A stretch of 63,715 bases of DNA, taken from contig NZ_JARANV010000023.1 in the NCBI RefSeq assembly GCF_029889845.1, positions 1 through 63,715 of the forward strand, in the 5' to 3' direction. The translations under genes and the position numbers were made by a program. Below are positions 51,020-60,175 of the stretch, piece by piece. Source of the stretch: Halomonas sp. 25-S5. GTDB lineage: Bacteria; Pseudomonadota; Gammaproteobacteria; Pseudomonadales; Halomonadaceae. Within the stretch, counting starts at the first letter, position 1. Every line of letters starts with the position of its first letter. The notes beneath the pieces are model-generated. The model saw only the letters and a program-made list of their open reading frames with translations, was not told where the DNA came from and searched no databases.

Positions 51020-53080
51020 ATGGAACTCGATGAACTGGATCGCAAGGCGGCTGAGCTGCTGGATGGGTACCTGGTGCGCAAGGACCTGGTGCGCACCTTC
51101 GCTCGGCAGTTTCCGGTTCCCACCTACGTGGTGGAGTTCCTGCTCGGCCGCTACTGTGCCAGCACCGATCCGGAAGAGATCGAGGAGGGCCTGGAGGTGG
51201 TGCAGCGGCAGCTCAAGTCGCGCACCATCAAGGCCGGCGAGGAGGAGCTGTTCAAGGCCCGCGCCCGCGAGAAGGGCGAAATCAAGATCATCGATCTGAT
51301 CCAGGCCCGCCTGGACACCAAGAACGACACCTACATGGCCAGCCTGCCCAGCCTGCGCCTGACCGACGTGCGGATCCCGGATGACCTGGTCAGCGAGCAC
51401 GAGCGGATGCTGACCGGCGGCTTCTACGCCGAGCTGACCCTGGAGTACGACGCCAGCATCGCCCAGGAACAGGGCGGGCGCCCCTTTGGCATCCGCGCCC
51501 TGCGCGAGATCCAGCTCTCCAAGCGCGACGTGCTCGACGAGCTGGCCACTGCCCGCCGTCATTTCACCACCGAAGAGTGGAAGGCCTTCCTGCTGCGCTC
51601 CACCGGCATCGAGCCAGCAGGCCTCACCGAGCGCCAGAAGGACGCCCTGCTGCTGCGCATGGTGCCCTTCGTGGAGCGCAACTTTAACGTCGTCGAGCTG
51701 GGGCCACGCGGCACCGGCAAGAGTCACCTGTTCCAGCAGGTCTCGCCCTACGCGCACCTGATCTCCGGCGGCAAGGCCACCGTGGCCAAGATGTTCGTGG
51801 ATAACAATTCTGGTCGCAGAGGCCTGGTGTGCCAGTACGACGTGGTCTGCTTCGACGAGGTGTCCGGCATCTCGTTCGACAACAAGGACGGCGTCAACAT
51901 CATGAAGGGCTACATGGAGAGCGGCGAGTTCTCCCGCGGCAAGGAGAGCATCCGCGCCGATGGCTCCATCGTGCTGGTGGGCAACTTCGAGGTGGACGTG
52001 GAGCATCAGCAGCGCATCGGCCACCTGTTCGGTCCGTTGCCGGAGGAGATGCGCCACGATACCGCCTTCATGGACCGCATCCACGCCTTCCTGCCCGGCT
52101 GGGACGTGCCAAAGGTCAGCAAGGAGCTGCTCACTGACCACTTCGGCCTGGTCAGCGACTTCCTCTCGGAGTGCTGGAGCCAGCTGCGCAACCAGAGCCG
52201 CGTCTCGCAGTGGCAGGGGCGGGTCTTCTTCGGGGGGGCGCTATCCGGCCGTGATACCAACGCGGTCAACAAGACCGCCAGCGGCCTGCTGAAACTGCTC
52301 TATCCTGGCGATGACCTCCCGCTCAGCGACAATGACCTGGAGTGGGCGATTCACATCGCCATGGAGGCGCGCCGGCGGGTCAAGGAGCAGCAGAAACGCA
52401 TCGGCGCCGCCGAGTTCCGCAACACCCACTTCAGCTACACCATGGGCGAGGATGGCGTGGAGACGTTTGTCGCCACCCCAGAGCTGCAGAGCGACAACAG
52501 CATCGGCAGCGATCCACTGGAGCCCGGCCAAGTATGGAGCATCAGCCCCGGTGGCCAGGCCAGCAACGGCCAGGAGGAGCATCCGGGCCTGTACCGCATC
52601 GAGGTCAACGAGGGCCCGGGCACCGGCGTCAAGATCCTCAACAAGCCGGTGCCCTCCGCCTTCAAGGAAAGCATCGGCTACGCCGAACAGAACCTTTACA
52701 CCCGCGCCGGCCAGCTGGTCGGCGACAAGGAACCCCGACAGCATGAGTTCACTATCCAACTGCGCGCCTTCGATGCCGCCAAGGCCGGCACCAAGTTGGG
52801 AGTCGCGGCGCTGATCGCCATGAGTTCAGCATTGCTCAAGCGCAGCCTGCGCGGGGGGCTGATCGTGATCGGCGAGATCAACCTGGGCGGCTCCATCGAA
52901 CCCATCCACAACCCGGTGACCCTGGTGGAAATTGCCGTGGAGAAAGGCGCCACGGCGATCCTGATGCCGGTCACCTGCCGCAAACTGCTGTTCGACCTCT
53001 CCGACGAGATGGCCACCAAGGTCGGCATCCAGTTCTACCTGGATGCCCGGGACGCGCTGCTCAAATCGATCGGAGATTAG
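51020..53080 (+). CDS. brxL: BREX system AAA+/Lon-like protein BrxL
   Basis: A 686-residue protein. The AAA+ module has Walker A GPRGTGKS at residues 228-235 and Walker B-like VVCFDEVSGISF. The C-terminal Lon-like fold includes AALIAMSSALLKRSLRGGLIVIGEINLGGSIEPI. In Lon the catalytic serine-lysine pair lies in this area; I do not see the canonical GPSAG motif, so protease activity is uncertain, as noted for other BrxL proteins. BrxL forms DNA-binding hexameric rings in studied systems. It is the last gene of the island; the native denitrification cluster resumes on the other strand at 53141. Confidence 0.95.
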   Translation: MELDELDRKAAELLDGYLVRKDLVRTFARQFPVPTYVVEFLLGRYCASTDPEEIEEGLEVVQRQLKSRTIKAGEEELFKARAREKGEIKIIDLIQARLDTKNDTYMASLPSLRLTDVRIPDDLVSEHERMLTGGFYAELTLEYDASIAQEQGGRPFGIRALREIQLSKRDVLDELATARRHFTTEEWKAFLLRSTGIEPAGLTERQKDALLLRMVPFVERNFNVVELGPRGTGKSHLFQQVSPYAHLISGGKATVAKMFVDNNSGRRGLVCQYDVVCFDEVSGISFDNKDGVNIMKGYMESGEFSRGKESIRADGSIVLVGNFEVDVEHQQRIGHLFGPLPEEMRHDTAFMDRIHAFLPGWDVPKVSKELLTDHFGLVSDFLSECWSQLRNQSRVSQWQGRVFFGGALSGRDTNAVNKTASGLLKLLYPGDDLPLSDNDLEWAIHIAMEARRRVKEQQKRIGAAEFRNTHFSYTMGEDGVETFVATPELQSDNSIGSDPLEPGQVWSISPGGQASNGQEEHPGLYRIEVNEGPGTGVKILNKPVPSAFKESIGYAEQNLYTRAGQLVGDKEPRQHEFTIQLRAFDAAKAGTKLGVAALIAMSSALLKRSLRGGLIVIGEINLGGSIEPIHNPVTLVEIAVEKGATAILMPVTCRKLLFDLSDEMATKVGIQFYLDARDALLKSIGD

Positions 53081-53140
53081 ACTCGGGAATACCAAAGTTA
53101 TCATCGTACCAAGCTGGAGATTTCTGCCCGTGCCACAGCG

Positions 53141-53359
53141 TCAAGCCTTGCGATTTGAACCTGGCGGCTCGCTCGCCCGAGCCCAGCTTTCCAGGGCACG
53201 CCCCAGGCGCATGAGACCGTAGACCACGAAGGGCACGGCGAGCATCAGCGCCACGCCCCAGTCGCGATTGTTGATCAGCCATACCAGCGGCAGCACCAGC
53301 GCCACGGCGACCAGGCACCAGGCCGCCATGGCGAGGATGAGTCGGGTTTGTGTGGTCAT
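53141..53359 (-). CDS. Small two-helix membrane protein downstream of norD
   Basis: A 72-residue protein with two hydrophobic segments (LILAMAAWCLVAVALVLPLVWLI and ALMLAVPFVVYGLMRLGR) and a basic, serine-rich tail. It follows norD on the same strand after 41 bases, so it is probably the last gene of norCBQD. GAGGAGTTCCGCC precedes the ATG at 53359. Small membrane proteins with this pattern occur near nor operons, but I do not know a function. Confidence 0.65.
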   Translation of the reverse strand: MTTQTRLILAMAAWCLVAVALVLPLVWLINNRDWGVALMLAVPFVVYGLMRLGRALESWARASEPPGSNRKA

Positions 53360-53400
53360 GGCGGAACTCCTCATGGATCGGGGTCTCGACGGGCGCTGGT

Positions 53401-55347
53401 TCAGCTGGCGATGATCTGGCGGTAGATGCCCGGCAGCGCCAGCGAGAGGTGTTCGGGACGCTGCACGATGGCATAGCCGCCGCGGCCGAACAGGTGGGGG
53501 ATATACTGCCCCGCCTCGCGGTCGATGGTCACCCCGAACACTTTCACCTCCTGGCGGCGTGCCTCGAGCACTGCCTTGCGGGTGTCCTCGATACCGTAGC
53601 GCCCTTCGTAGTAGTCGTTGTCGTTGGGCTTGCCGTCGGTGAGCATCAGCAGCAGACGATGGCGATTGGGTCGCTCGGCCAGCTGCCCGGTCAGGTGGCG
53701 GATCGCCGGCCCCATGCGGGTATAGCTGCCCGGCTTGAGCGCGGCGATACGCCGCGAGACCCGATCGCCCATGGGTTCGTCGAAGTCCTTCAAGGTCTTG
53801 ACCCACACCTTGTGGCGGCGCTGGGAGGTGAAGCTGTGGATCGAATAATCATCGCCGCAGCCGGCCAGGCCATGGCCCAGCACCAGCAGCGCCTCCTTGG
53901 CCACGTCCAGCACTCGGCGATCCTGCAGCCAGGCCTCGGTGGAGAGCGAGACGTCCACCAGGATCGATACCGCCAGGTCGCGGGCCTGGGTGCGGGTGTC
54001 CACGTAGAGCCGGTCGCTGGACTCGCCGGTGGCGGCCAGGTCGCAGCGGGCGCGGATCACCGCGTCCATGTCGAGCTCGCTGCCGTCCAGCTGGCCACGC
54101 AGGAGCTCGCGCCGCGGTCGCAGGGCCTCGAACTCGCGGCGCACCCGGCGGATGCGCCGACGCGTCGCCTCGTCGGGGGTCCAGTTTTCCCCCTCCTCGC
54201 TCTGCACGTCGCTGAGCACCACGCAGTGATCGGGCAGGTAGGCCTGCTTGCGGTGATTCCACTCGGGATAGGTATGACGCCCCGTCAGCCGACCACCAGC
54301 GACCTCATCCGGGGCCAGGTCGAGGTCGAGCTTTAGTCGGGTGGCCGCCTTCTTGCGGTTGGGCGTCAGCACGATCTCGTCGATCTGGTCGGCGGCCTTC
54401 TTGGCCTCTTCCTCTTCATCGTCGTCCACGAGGCGGTTGAGGTTCACCATCTCGGCCCAGGAGAGCATCTTCTCCATGTTGTTGAGCATCAGCGGGTCGT
54501 CGCGGTCGGCCTGGTCCTGCTCGCGTCGGTCGGCCTTGCGCTTGCCCTGGTCATCCTCGGGGGAGTCGCCGGCAGTCGTCATGTCGTCATCGTCGTCGAC
54601 GGTGGCTTCGCGGGCTCCGTCGCGGGTCCCGAGGGTCACGGCCTGACCCCATAGCGGCACCGGCAACGGCGGGCGGTAGCCGCGCGGGGCGCGAAATGCC
54701 GCGAGCGAAACGTCCGACTCGCGGATGGCGCGCTGCATGGCCGCGGCCCAGGCCTCGTCGGGGTCGGGGGCACCCAGCTCGGCGCAGAGTACCGCCTCCA
54801 GGGCCGCCTCCATGGGCGGCAGGCGCTTGCGCTGCGGGCGAATGGCGAGCAACTCGCCGCACAGGCGTACATAGCGATCCGTCAGTCCCGGGAAGCGGGC
54901 CAGGGCGGCCCGTGCGGTGCGTCGTGCCTCGCGCAGGCGCGCCAGATCGGCCTGCAGCGGGTCCGCGGGAAACGTCACCGGCCGGGCCTCGGCCAGGAAG
55001 GCGGTGAGCCACAGGTAGAGGTCGCGGTTGAGGGCGGCCTCGGGGAAGAGCGCCAGGCGCGGCGGCAGCAGCAGGTGCTCCTCGTCGCGGCGAGCCTGGT
55101 CGAGGTCCTCCTCGTCGAGGCCCAGGCGCTGGCGCAGGCTCAGCCGGTGGGCGGAACCACGCCGGGCGATGGCGGCCACCTCGACCCCGGCCTCGCCGCC
55201 GCCGGCACGAAAGAAGACGCCGAGCATGGGGCGCAGGCTCTCGAGGGTCACCGCCGCCTCGGGGTGGTCCGGGTAGCTCGCCGCGCCGGAGGCCCAGCGG
55301 TGCCAGAAGCGGCCGACGGTCTCCTCGACCTCAAGAAAGTCCAGCAT
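53401..55347 (-). CDS. norD: Nitric oxide reductase activation protein NorD
   Basis: A 648-residue protein with a C-terminal von Willebrand A domain: the MIDAS motif DVSLS in VSILVDVSLSTEAWLQ, then MLTDGKPNDNDYYEGRYGIEDT. The middle is acidic and charged. NorD works with the AAA+ protein NorQ to insert the iron of the NorB active site or activate the enzyme. It follows norQ after nine bases. The N-terminal part (YPDHPEAAVTLESL) fits other NorD proteins. Confidence 0.93.
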   Translation of the reverse strand: MLDFLEVEETVGRFWHRWASGAASYPDHPEAAVTLESLRPMLGVFFRAGGGEAGVEVAAIARRGSAHRLSLRQRLGLDEEDLDQARRDEEHLLLPPRLALFPEAALNRDLYLWLTAFLAEARPVTFPADPLQADLARLREARRTARAALARFPGLTDRYVRLCGELLAIRPQRKRLPPMEAALEAVLCAELGAPDPDEAWAAAMQRAIRESDVSLAAFRAPRGYRPPLPVPLWGQAVTLGTRDGAREATVDDDDDMTTAGDSPEDDQGKRKADRREQDQADRDDPLMLNNMEKMLSWAEMVNLNRLVDDDEEEEAKKAADQIDEIVLTPNRKKAATRLKLDLDLAPDEVAGGRLTGRHTYPEWNHRKQAYLPDHCVVLSDVQSEEGENWTPDEATRRRIRRVRREFEALRPRRELLRGQLDGSELDMDAVIRARCDLAATGESSDRLYVDTRTQARDLAVSILVDVSLSTEAWLQDRRVLDVAKEALLVLGHGLAGCGDDYSIHSFTSQRRHKVWVKTLKDFDEPMGDRVSRRIAALKPGSYTRMGPAIRHLTGQLAERPNRHRLLLMLTDGKPNDNDYYEGRYGIEDTRKAVLEARRQEVKVFGVTIDREAGQYIPHLFGRGGYAIVQRPEHLSLALPGIYRQIIAS

Positions 55348-55356
55348 GATCAGATC

Positions 55357-56169
55357 TCAACCAAAGGTGGCGTGAATGGCTTCCATCAGCCCCTCCTGGA
55401 CGTCGGCGTCATCCGAGAGCGGCTCCACCAGGGTGGCGCGGGCGGCATCAAGGATCGGCATGCCGGCGCCGATCAGGGTCGCGCAGTAGACCAGCAAGCG
55501 GGTAGAAATGCCCTCCTCCAGGTCCTGGCCCTTCATGGCGCGCAGGCTGGCCGCCAGGTTGACCAAGGCGGCGCACTGGTCGGCTGGCAGGCCGCTCTCC
55601 CGGGCGACGATGTCGCGCTCTACCGCCGGCGGCGGGAAGTCGAAGGACATCGCCACGAAGCGCTGGCGGGTGCTCGGTTTCAGGGACTTGAGGATGTGCT
55701 GGTAGCCGGGATTGTAGGAGACCACCAGCATGAAGTCGTCCGGCGCCTCGAGCAGCTCGCCGGTGCGCTCCAGCGGCAGTAGCCGCCGGTCGTCGGTGAG
55801 GGGGTGCATCACCACGGTGACGTCCTTGCGCGCCTCCACCACCTCGTCGAGGTAACAGATGCCGCCCTCGCGCACCGCACGGGTCAGGGGGCCGTCGACC
55901 CAGCGGGTCTCGCCGCCCTGCAGCAGGTAGCGCCCTGTCAGGTCGGCGGCGGTCAGGTCATCGTGGCAGGAGACGGTGAACAGCGGCTTGCCGAGCTTCG
56001 CCGCCATATGACTGACGAAGCGGGTCTTGCCGCAGCCGGTCGGCCCCTTGAGCAGCAGCGGCAGGCGCTGCTGGAACGCCTGCTCGAACATCGCGCACTC
56101 GTTGCCCACGCTCTGGTAATAGGGAATCTCTTGCTCGCTGGCGTTGGCGGCCACGGAAGAAAGGGGCAT
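55357..56169 (-). CDS. norQ: AAA+ ATPase NorQ (CbbQ/NirQ/NorQ family)
   Basis: A 270-residue MoxR-type AAA+ protein. Walker A is GPTGCGKT at residues 42-49 (start at 56169), Walker B is GICYLDEVVEARKD, and sensor 1 is FMLVVSYNPGYQ. With NorD it activates nitric oxide reductase. I chose the ATG at 56169 because AGGAG lies eight bases upstream; a GTG nine bases earlier is possible. Confidence 0.94.
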   Translation of the reverse strand: MPLSSVAANASEQEIPYYQSVGNECAMFEQAFQQRLPLLLKGPTGCGKTRFVSHMAAKLGKPLFTVSCHDDLTAADLTGRYLLQGGETRWVDGPLTRAVREGGICYLDEVVEARKDVTVVMHPLTDDRRLLPLERTGELLEAPDDFMLVVSYNPGYQHILKSLKPSTRQRFVAMSFDFPPPAVERDIVARESGLPADQCAALVNLAASLRAMKGQDLEEGISTRLLVYCATLIGAGMPILDAARATLVEPLSDDADVQEGLMEAIHATFG

Positions 56170-56241
56170 GAAGATCACTCCTGTCAGGGTGATTTACGAA
56201 GAACCGAACGAAAGAGGGCCCCGAGCGGGGCCCTCGGGTGG

Positions 56242-57597
56242 TCAGGCGCGCTCGGGGCCTGCGGTCAGCTGGGTGCCACCAGCCGGCACCTGCTCGCGGG
56301 CCGGGCCGAAGAAGGCGTAGAGCAGCATCACCGCTCCCACGGCCACCGCGATACCGGCGCCCAGACGCATCATATAGAAGAGGCCGAGCTGGTCCTGCAC
56401 CTCCATGTAGTTCATGCCCAGCACGCGCTGCAGATGGGTCTGGACGACACCGGCGAAGGTCAGCGTGAAGGTCATGAAACACATGGCACCGGTCATGACC
56501 CAGAAGCCCCACATGTTCAGCACCTGGTTGTAGGGCTGGACGCGGCGCAGCTGCGGCATGGCGAAGGTGATCACGCCGAGCATCAGCATCACGTAGGCCC
56601 CGTAGAAGGCCAGGTGGCCGTGGGCGGCGGTGACCTGAGTGCCGTGGCTGTAGTAGTTGACCCACGACAGGGTGTGCATGAAGCCCCATACACCCGCGCC
56701 GAAGAAGGCCACGGCCGGGCAACCCAGGGCCCACAGCATGGCGGCCTTGTTGGGATGGTTACGGCTGCCCTTCCAGAACATGGTGAAGGCGAACACCACC
56801 ATGGCGAAGAAGGGGATCACCTCCAGGGTCGAGAAGATGCTGCCGATGGGCTGCCAGTAGCTCGGCGCGCCGATCCAGTAATAGTGGTGGCCGGTACCCA
56901 ACAGGCCCGAAAACAGCGACAGGCCGACGATGATATAGAGCCACTTCTCGATCACCTCGCGGTCGACGCCGGTCATCTTGATCAGCAGGTAGCCCAGCAG
57001 CGCCGCCATGATCAGCTCCCACACGCCCTCGACCCAGAGGTGCACCACCCACCACCAGTAGAGCTTGTCCACGGCGAGGTTGGAGGGGTTGTAGAAGGCG
57101 AACAGCCAGAACACCGCGGCCAGCCACAGGCCCAGCATCAGCACCAGGTTGATGGCGGTCCGGCGGCCCTTGAGCAGGGTCATGCTGGTGTTGAACAAGA
57201 ACATCAGGAAGGAGATGGTGATCAGCACCTTGACCCAGAACGGCTGCTCCAGGAACTCGCGCCCCTCGTGGATCCCTAACTGGTAGCCGACCAGTGCCGC
57301 GGCCCCGGCAAAGGCGAAGATCGCCAGCTGGATGTAGGCGATGGTGGGGCTGTGGATCTCCTGCTCGGCCTCTTCCGGCATCAGGTAGTAGGTGGCACCC
57401 ATGAAGCCAATCAGCAACCAGACGATCAGCAGGTTGGTGTGGCTGACGCGCATGATGTTGAAGGGCATCAGCTCGGACATGAAGTTGGGCCAGGCATAGA
57501 CGCTGGCGGCCAGCAGCCCGAAGACGATCTGCAGGGCAAAGAGCGCCATGGCCACCATGAAGAATGGCAGCGCCACCTTCTGGGTTTCGTATTTCAT
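56242..57597 (-). CDS. norB: Nitric oxide reductase large subunit NorB
   Basis: The catalytic subunit of cytochrome c-dependent NO reductase, which forms nitrous oxide from two NO in the cytoplasmic membrane. The 451 residues and 12 helices are normal. Ligands of the low-spin heme and the heme b3/FeB centre are in SHTNLLIVWLL, HLWVEGVWELIM, GTGHHYYWIG and TAAHGHLAFYGAYVM. Glutamates near the FeB site are present in VEGVWE. AAGGAG precedes the ATG. No quinol-oxidase N-terminal extension is present, which agrees with a separate norC. Confidence 0.97.
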   Translation of the reverse strand: MKYETQKVALPFFMVAMALFALQIVFGLLAASVYAWPNFMSELMPFNIMRVSHTNLLIVWLLIGFMGATYYLMPEEAEQEIHSPTIAYIQLAIFAFAGAAALVGYQLGIHEGREFLEQPFWVKVLITISFLMFLFNTSMTLLKGRRTAINLVLMLGLWLAAVFWLFAFYNPSNLAVDKLYWWWVVHLWVEGVWELIMAALLGYLLIKMTGVDREVIEKWLYIIVGLSLFSGLLGTGHHYYWIGAPSYWQPIGSIFSTLEVIPFFAMVVFAFTMFWKGSRNHPNKAAMLWALGCPAVAFFGAGVWGFMHTLSWVNYYSHGTQVTAAHGHLAFYGAYVMLMLGVITFAMPQLRRVQPYNQVLNMWGFWVMTGAMCFMTFTLTFAGVVQTHLQRVLGMNYMEVQDQLGLFYMMRLGAGIAVAVGAVMLLYAFFGPAREQVPAGGTQLTAGPERA

Positions 57598-57635
57598 CGG
57601 TGTCGTTCTCCTTGATTCATCCGCGGTCCAGCGGC

Positions 57636-58088
57636 TCAGCCGGCGGGGGTCGGCGGCCAGTCCTGAGTATTGATACCGTCAGTCCACTCCAGGAAGTCGA
57701 TCAGCGACTGCATCTCTTCCTCGCTGAGGTCGAAGGCCGACATCTGGCGGCGCCCCTGGGCGCCCAGCGGTTGGGCGCGGATCCACGCGGCAAGCCCCGC
57801 GCGGGCCGCCTCCGGGTTCTTGTGCCCGCCGTAGCGTTCCCAGACATTGCCCAGCTCCGGCGCGAAGTAGGCCCCCTCACCCAGGATGGTGTGGCAGTTG
57901 ATGCACATGTTCTTTTCCCACACCTCCTTGCCGAGCTTGACGGACTCGGTGAGCCCTGCGCTGTCGGTGGACGTGTTGACTATGTACCAGTGGCTGTGCG
58001 CCGTAAGCGCGGCAAACAGCAGAAAGAAGAACAGCGACCCGCCGTAGAAGATGTTGCGGGCCGCCGACTTGGTGAGACCGTCGGCCAT
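57636..58088 (-). CDS. norC: Nitric oxide reductase cytochrome c subunit NorC
   Basis: A 150-residue membrane-anchored cytochrome c that delivers electrons to NorB. The N-terminal helix (GGSLFFFLLFAALTAHSHWYIV) anchors it; the heme-binding motif CINCH is in KNMCINCHTILGEGAYFAPEL, and the distal methionine is probably in GRRQMSAFDLSEEE. I chose the ATG at 58088; the longer frame to 58133 adds an unlike N-terminus. It is the first gene of norCBQD, with an NsrR-like palindrome and a DNR/FNR box upstream. Confidence 0.94.
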   Translation of the reverse strand: MADGLTKSAARNIFYGGSLFFFLLFAALTAHSHWYIVNTSTDSAGLTESVKLGKEVWEKNMCINCHTILGEGAYFAPELGNVWERYGGHKNPEAARAGLAAWIRAQPLGAQGRRQMSAFDLSEEEMQSLIDFLEWTDGINTQDWPPTPAG

Positions 58089-58157
58089 GGACCATACCCC
58101 CCTTGCTCGTGTGGCAGTGCCGCCGCCGTTCACGGCATGCAGCCCTGCGTTCCTTTT

Positions 58158-58180
58158 AAGATGTATCGCAGATACATGTT
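58158..58180. promoter_or_regulatory. NsrR-like palindrome in the norC leader
   Basis: AAGATGTATC-GCA-GATACATGTT, with a perfect core ATGTATC-GCA-GATACAT at 58161-58177. The length and outer bases match the NsrR operator ATGYAT-N5-ATRCAT with AAG flanks; the inner TT/AA pairs are replaced by CG/AG. It lies about 70 bases before the norC ATG, downstream of the activator box, which is a sensible position for repression relieved by nitric oxide. Confidence 0.6.
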
Positions 58181-58210
58181 AAGCGTAGCAGCAGAGCACA
58201 GGGTGAGACT

Positions 58211-58224
58211 TTGACACCGGTCAA
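58211..58224. promoter_or_regulatory. DNR/FNR-type box upstream of norC
   Basis: TTGAC-ACCG-GTCAA is a perfect inverted repeat and a typical DNR/NNR/FNR-family site. It lies 123-136 bases before the norC ATG and about 40 bases upstream of the NsrR-like palindrome. The Crp/Fnr protein encoded at 1362-2105 is a natural candidate to bind it. Confidence 0.8.
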
Positions 58225-58277
58225 TTTCCGGGGAAGGAAGGCGGGCGACAGCCGACATGATGCCGCCCGGGAGGGGC

Positions 58278-59042
58278 TCAGTGGCCGAGGATCTGGCTGA
58301 GGAACAGCTGGGTGCGCTCGGACTTGGGGTGGTTGAAGAAGGTCTCGGGGGGGGCCTGCTCGATGATCTGCCCCTGATCCATGAAGATGACCCGATCGGC
58401 CACGGTCTTGGCGAAGCCCATCTCGTGGGTGACGCAGAGCATGGTCATGCCGTCGCGGGCCAGCTCGACCATGACGTCGAGCACCTCCTTGATCATCTCG
58501 GGGTCCAGCGCCGAAGTCGGCTCGTCGAAGAGCATCACCTCCGGCTGCATGCACAGCGCCCGGGCGATGGCCACCCGCTGCTGCTGGCCGCCGGAGAGCT
58601 GGCCCGGGTACTTGAGGGCCTGGTCGGCGATCTGTACCCGTTCGAGAATCTCCATGGCCGTGCGCTCGGCCTCGGTACGCGGTTTCTTCTGCACCCAGGT
58701 CTGGGAGATACAGCAGTTTTCCAGCACGCTCAGGTGGGGAAAGAGGTTGAAGTGCTGGAACACCATGCCGACGTTGCGGCGGATCTGCTCGATGCGCTTG
58801 ACGTCCCGGGTCATGGGCATGCCATTGACCACGATGCGCCCTTCCTGGTGTTCCTCGAGATGGTTGATGCAGCGGATCAGCGTCGATTTGCCCGACCCCG
58901 AGGGGCCGCAGATGACGATGCGCTCGCCCCGTGCGACCGTCAGGTCGATGTCACGCAGCACGTGGAAGTCGCCGTACCACTTGTTGAGCCCAGCGATCTC
59001 GATCATCGGCGAGTCGGCCCGGGCGGCGTTTGCCTGGTTCAT
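58278..59042 (-). CDS. aapP: Amino-acid ABC transporter ATPase AapP
   Basis: A 254-residue ABC ATPase of the polar amino-acid importer group. Walker A is [11 protein letters not shown], the signature is [15 protein letters not shown], Walker B is [15 protein letters not shown], and the H-loop is CVTHEMGFA. It powers AapQM import of general L-amino acids. I chose the ATG at 59042; the ATG at 59006 (MIEIAGL) is an alternative. Last gene of aapJQMP. Confidence 0.92.
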   Translation of the reverse strand: MNQANAARADSPMIEIAGLNKWYGDFHVLRDIDLTVARGERIVICGPSGSGKSTLIRCINHLEEHQEGRIVVNGMPMTRDVKRIEQIRRNVGMVFQHFNLFPHLSVLENCCISQTWVQKKPRTEAERTAMEILERVQIADQALKYPGQLSGGQQQRVAIARALCMQPEVMLFDEPTSALDPEMIKEVLDVMVELARDGMTMLCVTHEMGFAKTVADRVIFMDQGQIIEQAPPETFFNHPKSERTQLFLSQILGH

Positions 59043-59064
59043 GAGAAGATCCCGTTCGTGGTTG

Positions 59065-60174
59065 TCAGTTGCGGTGGCCGGTGTGCAGGCGCCGCTCGAT
59101 GTGCTGGCTGTAGCGCGACATGCTGAAGCAGAACACCCAGAACACCAGCGCGGCGAAGACATAACCCTCGGTAGCAAAACCCAGCCAGTCGCTGTCGGTC
59201 AGCCCCGAGCGAATGATCGCCAGCAGGTCGAAGAGCCCGATGATCAGCACCAGCGAGGTGTCCTTGAACAGCGCAATGAAGGTATTGACGATGCCGGGGA
59301 TGACCAGCTTGAGCGCCTGGGGCAGCACGATCAGCCCCATGCGTTGCCAATAGCCCATGCCCATCGCCTTGGCCGCCTCTTCCTGCCCGCTGGGGATGGC
59401 CTGCAACCCGCCACGCACCACCTCGGCCATGTAGGCGCTCCAGAAGAACATGATGCCCACCAGGGCACGCAGCAGCTTGTCGAACTCGACCTGAGAAGGC
59501 ACGAACAGCGGCAGCATCACCGAGGCCATGAACAGCACGGTGATCAGCGGCACGCCGCGCCAGAACTCGATGAACACCACACAGAAGCCGCGCACCAGCG
59601 GCATCTGCGAACGCCGCCCCAGCGCCAGCACGATACCGATGGGCAGCGAACCGACGATGCCCACCGTGGCGATGGTCAGGGTCAGCATCACGCCGCCCCA
59701 GTTGCCGGTTGGCACTTGTTCCAGGCCAAACACACCCCCTACCAGCAGGAAGAAGGCGATGACGGGAAAGGCGACCATGGCGAACAGACCCACCCAGCGC
59801 TTGGCGGGCAGGCGCGGGATGGCCAGCCAGGCGATCAGGATCGCCAGCGCGGCGAAGACCAGGTCCACCCGCCAGCGCTCGGCACCCGGGTAGAAGCCGT
59901 AGACGATCGACTCGAAGCGCGCGCTGATGAAAACCCAGCAGGCTCCCTCGCCACTGCACGCCTCGCGGGAGTTGCCGAGCCAGTCGGCCTGGAACACCGC
60001 CCACTGCAAGACGGGCCAGAGCACCATGGCCAGCAGCGCCACGGTCACCAGGGTCACCGCTCCGTTGAGCAGGGTATTGAAGAGGTTGGCTTGCAGCCAG
60101 CCGAGCAGGCCACGGCGCAGGTCGGGCGGCCGGCGCTCGGCGACCATCTCGGTCACGGTCGTGGTATCCACCAT
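59065..60174 (-). CDS. aapM: Amino-acid ABC transporter permease AapM
   Basis: A 369-residue His/Glu/Gln-type permease with a long N-terminal region containing extra helices, typical for AapM/BztC. The conserved EAA loop is near the end in [30 protein letters not shown], and [24 protein letters not shown] marks the permease core. It starts two bases before the stop of aapQ in gene order, so the two are tightly coupled. Confidence 0.92.
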   Translation of the reverse strand: MVDTTTVTEMVAERRPPDLRRGLLGWLQANLFNTLLNGAVTLVTVALLAMVLWPVLQWAVFQADWLGNSREACSGEGACWVFISARFESIVYGFYPGAERWRVDLVFAALAILIAWLAIPRLPAKRWVGLFAMVAFPVIAFFLLVGGVFGLEQVPTGNWGGVMLTLTIATVGIVGSLPIGIVLALGRRSQMPLVRGFCVVFIEFWRGVPLITVLFMASVMLPLFVPSQVEFDKLLRALVGIMFFWSAYMAEVVRGGLQAIPSGQEEAAKAMGMGYWQRMGLIVLPQALKLVIPGIVNTFIALFKDTSLVLIIGLFDLLAIIRSGLTDSDWLGFATEGYVFAALVFWVFCFSMSRYSQHIERRLHTGHRN

Positions 60175-60175
60175 C

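Noticed and set aside
26109..53085. An 8-base direct repeat, TAGACTCG, at 26109-26116 and 53078-53085 flanking the BREX island.
   Set aside because: Eight bases matching between two regions of this size is not far from chance; one copy overlaps the brxL stop codon, and no integrase or tRNA gene is present. Not reported as an attachment site.
53086..53140. A minus-strand peptide LTLWHGQKSPAWYDDNFGIP between brxL and the small membrane gene, looking protein-like.
   Set aside because: It is about 25 codons long, has no start, and I could not match it to a family. It may be a relic at the island border, but the evidence is too thin.
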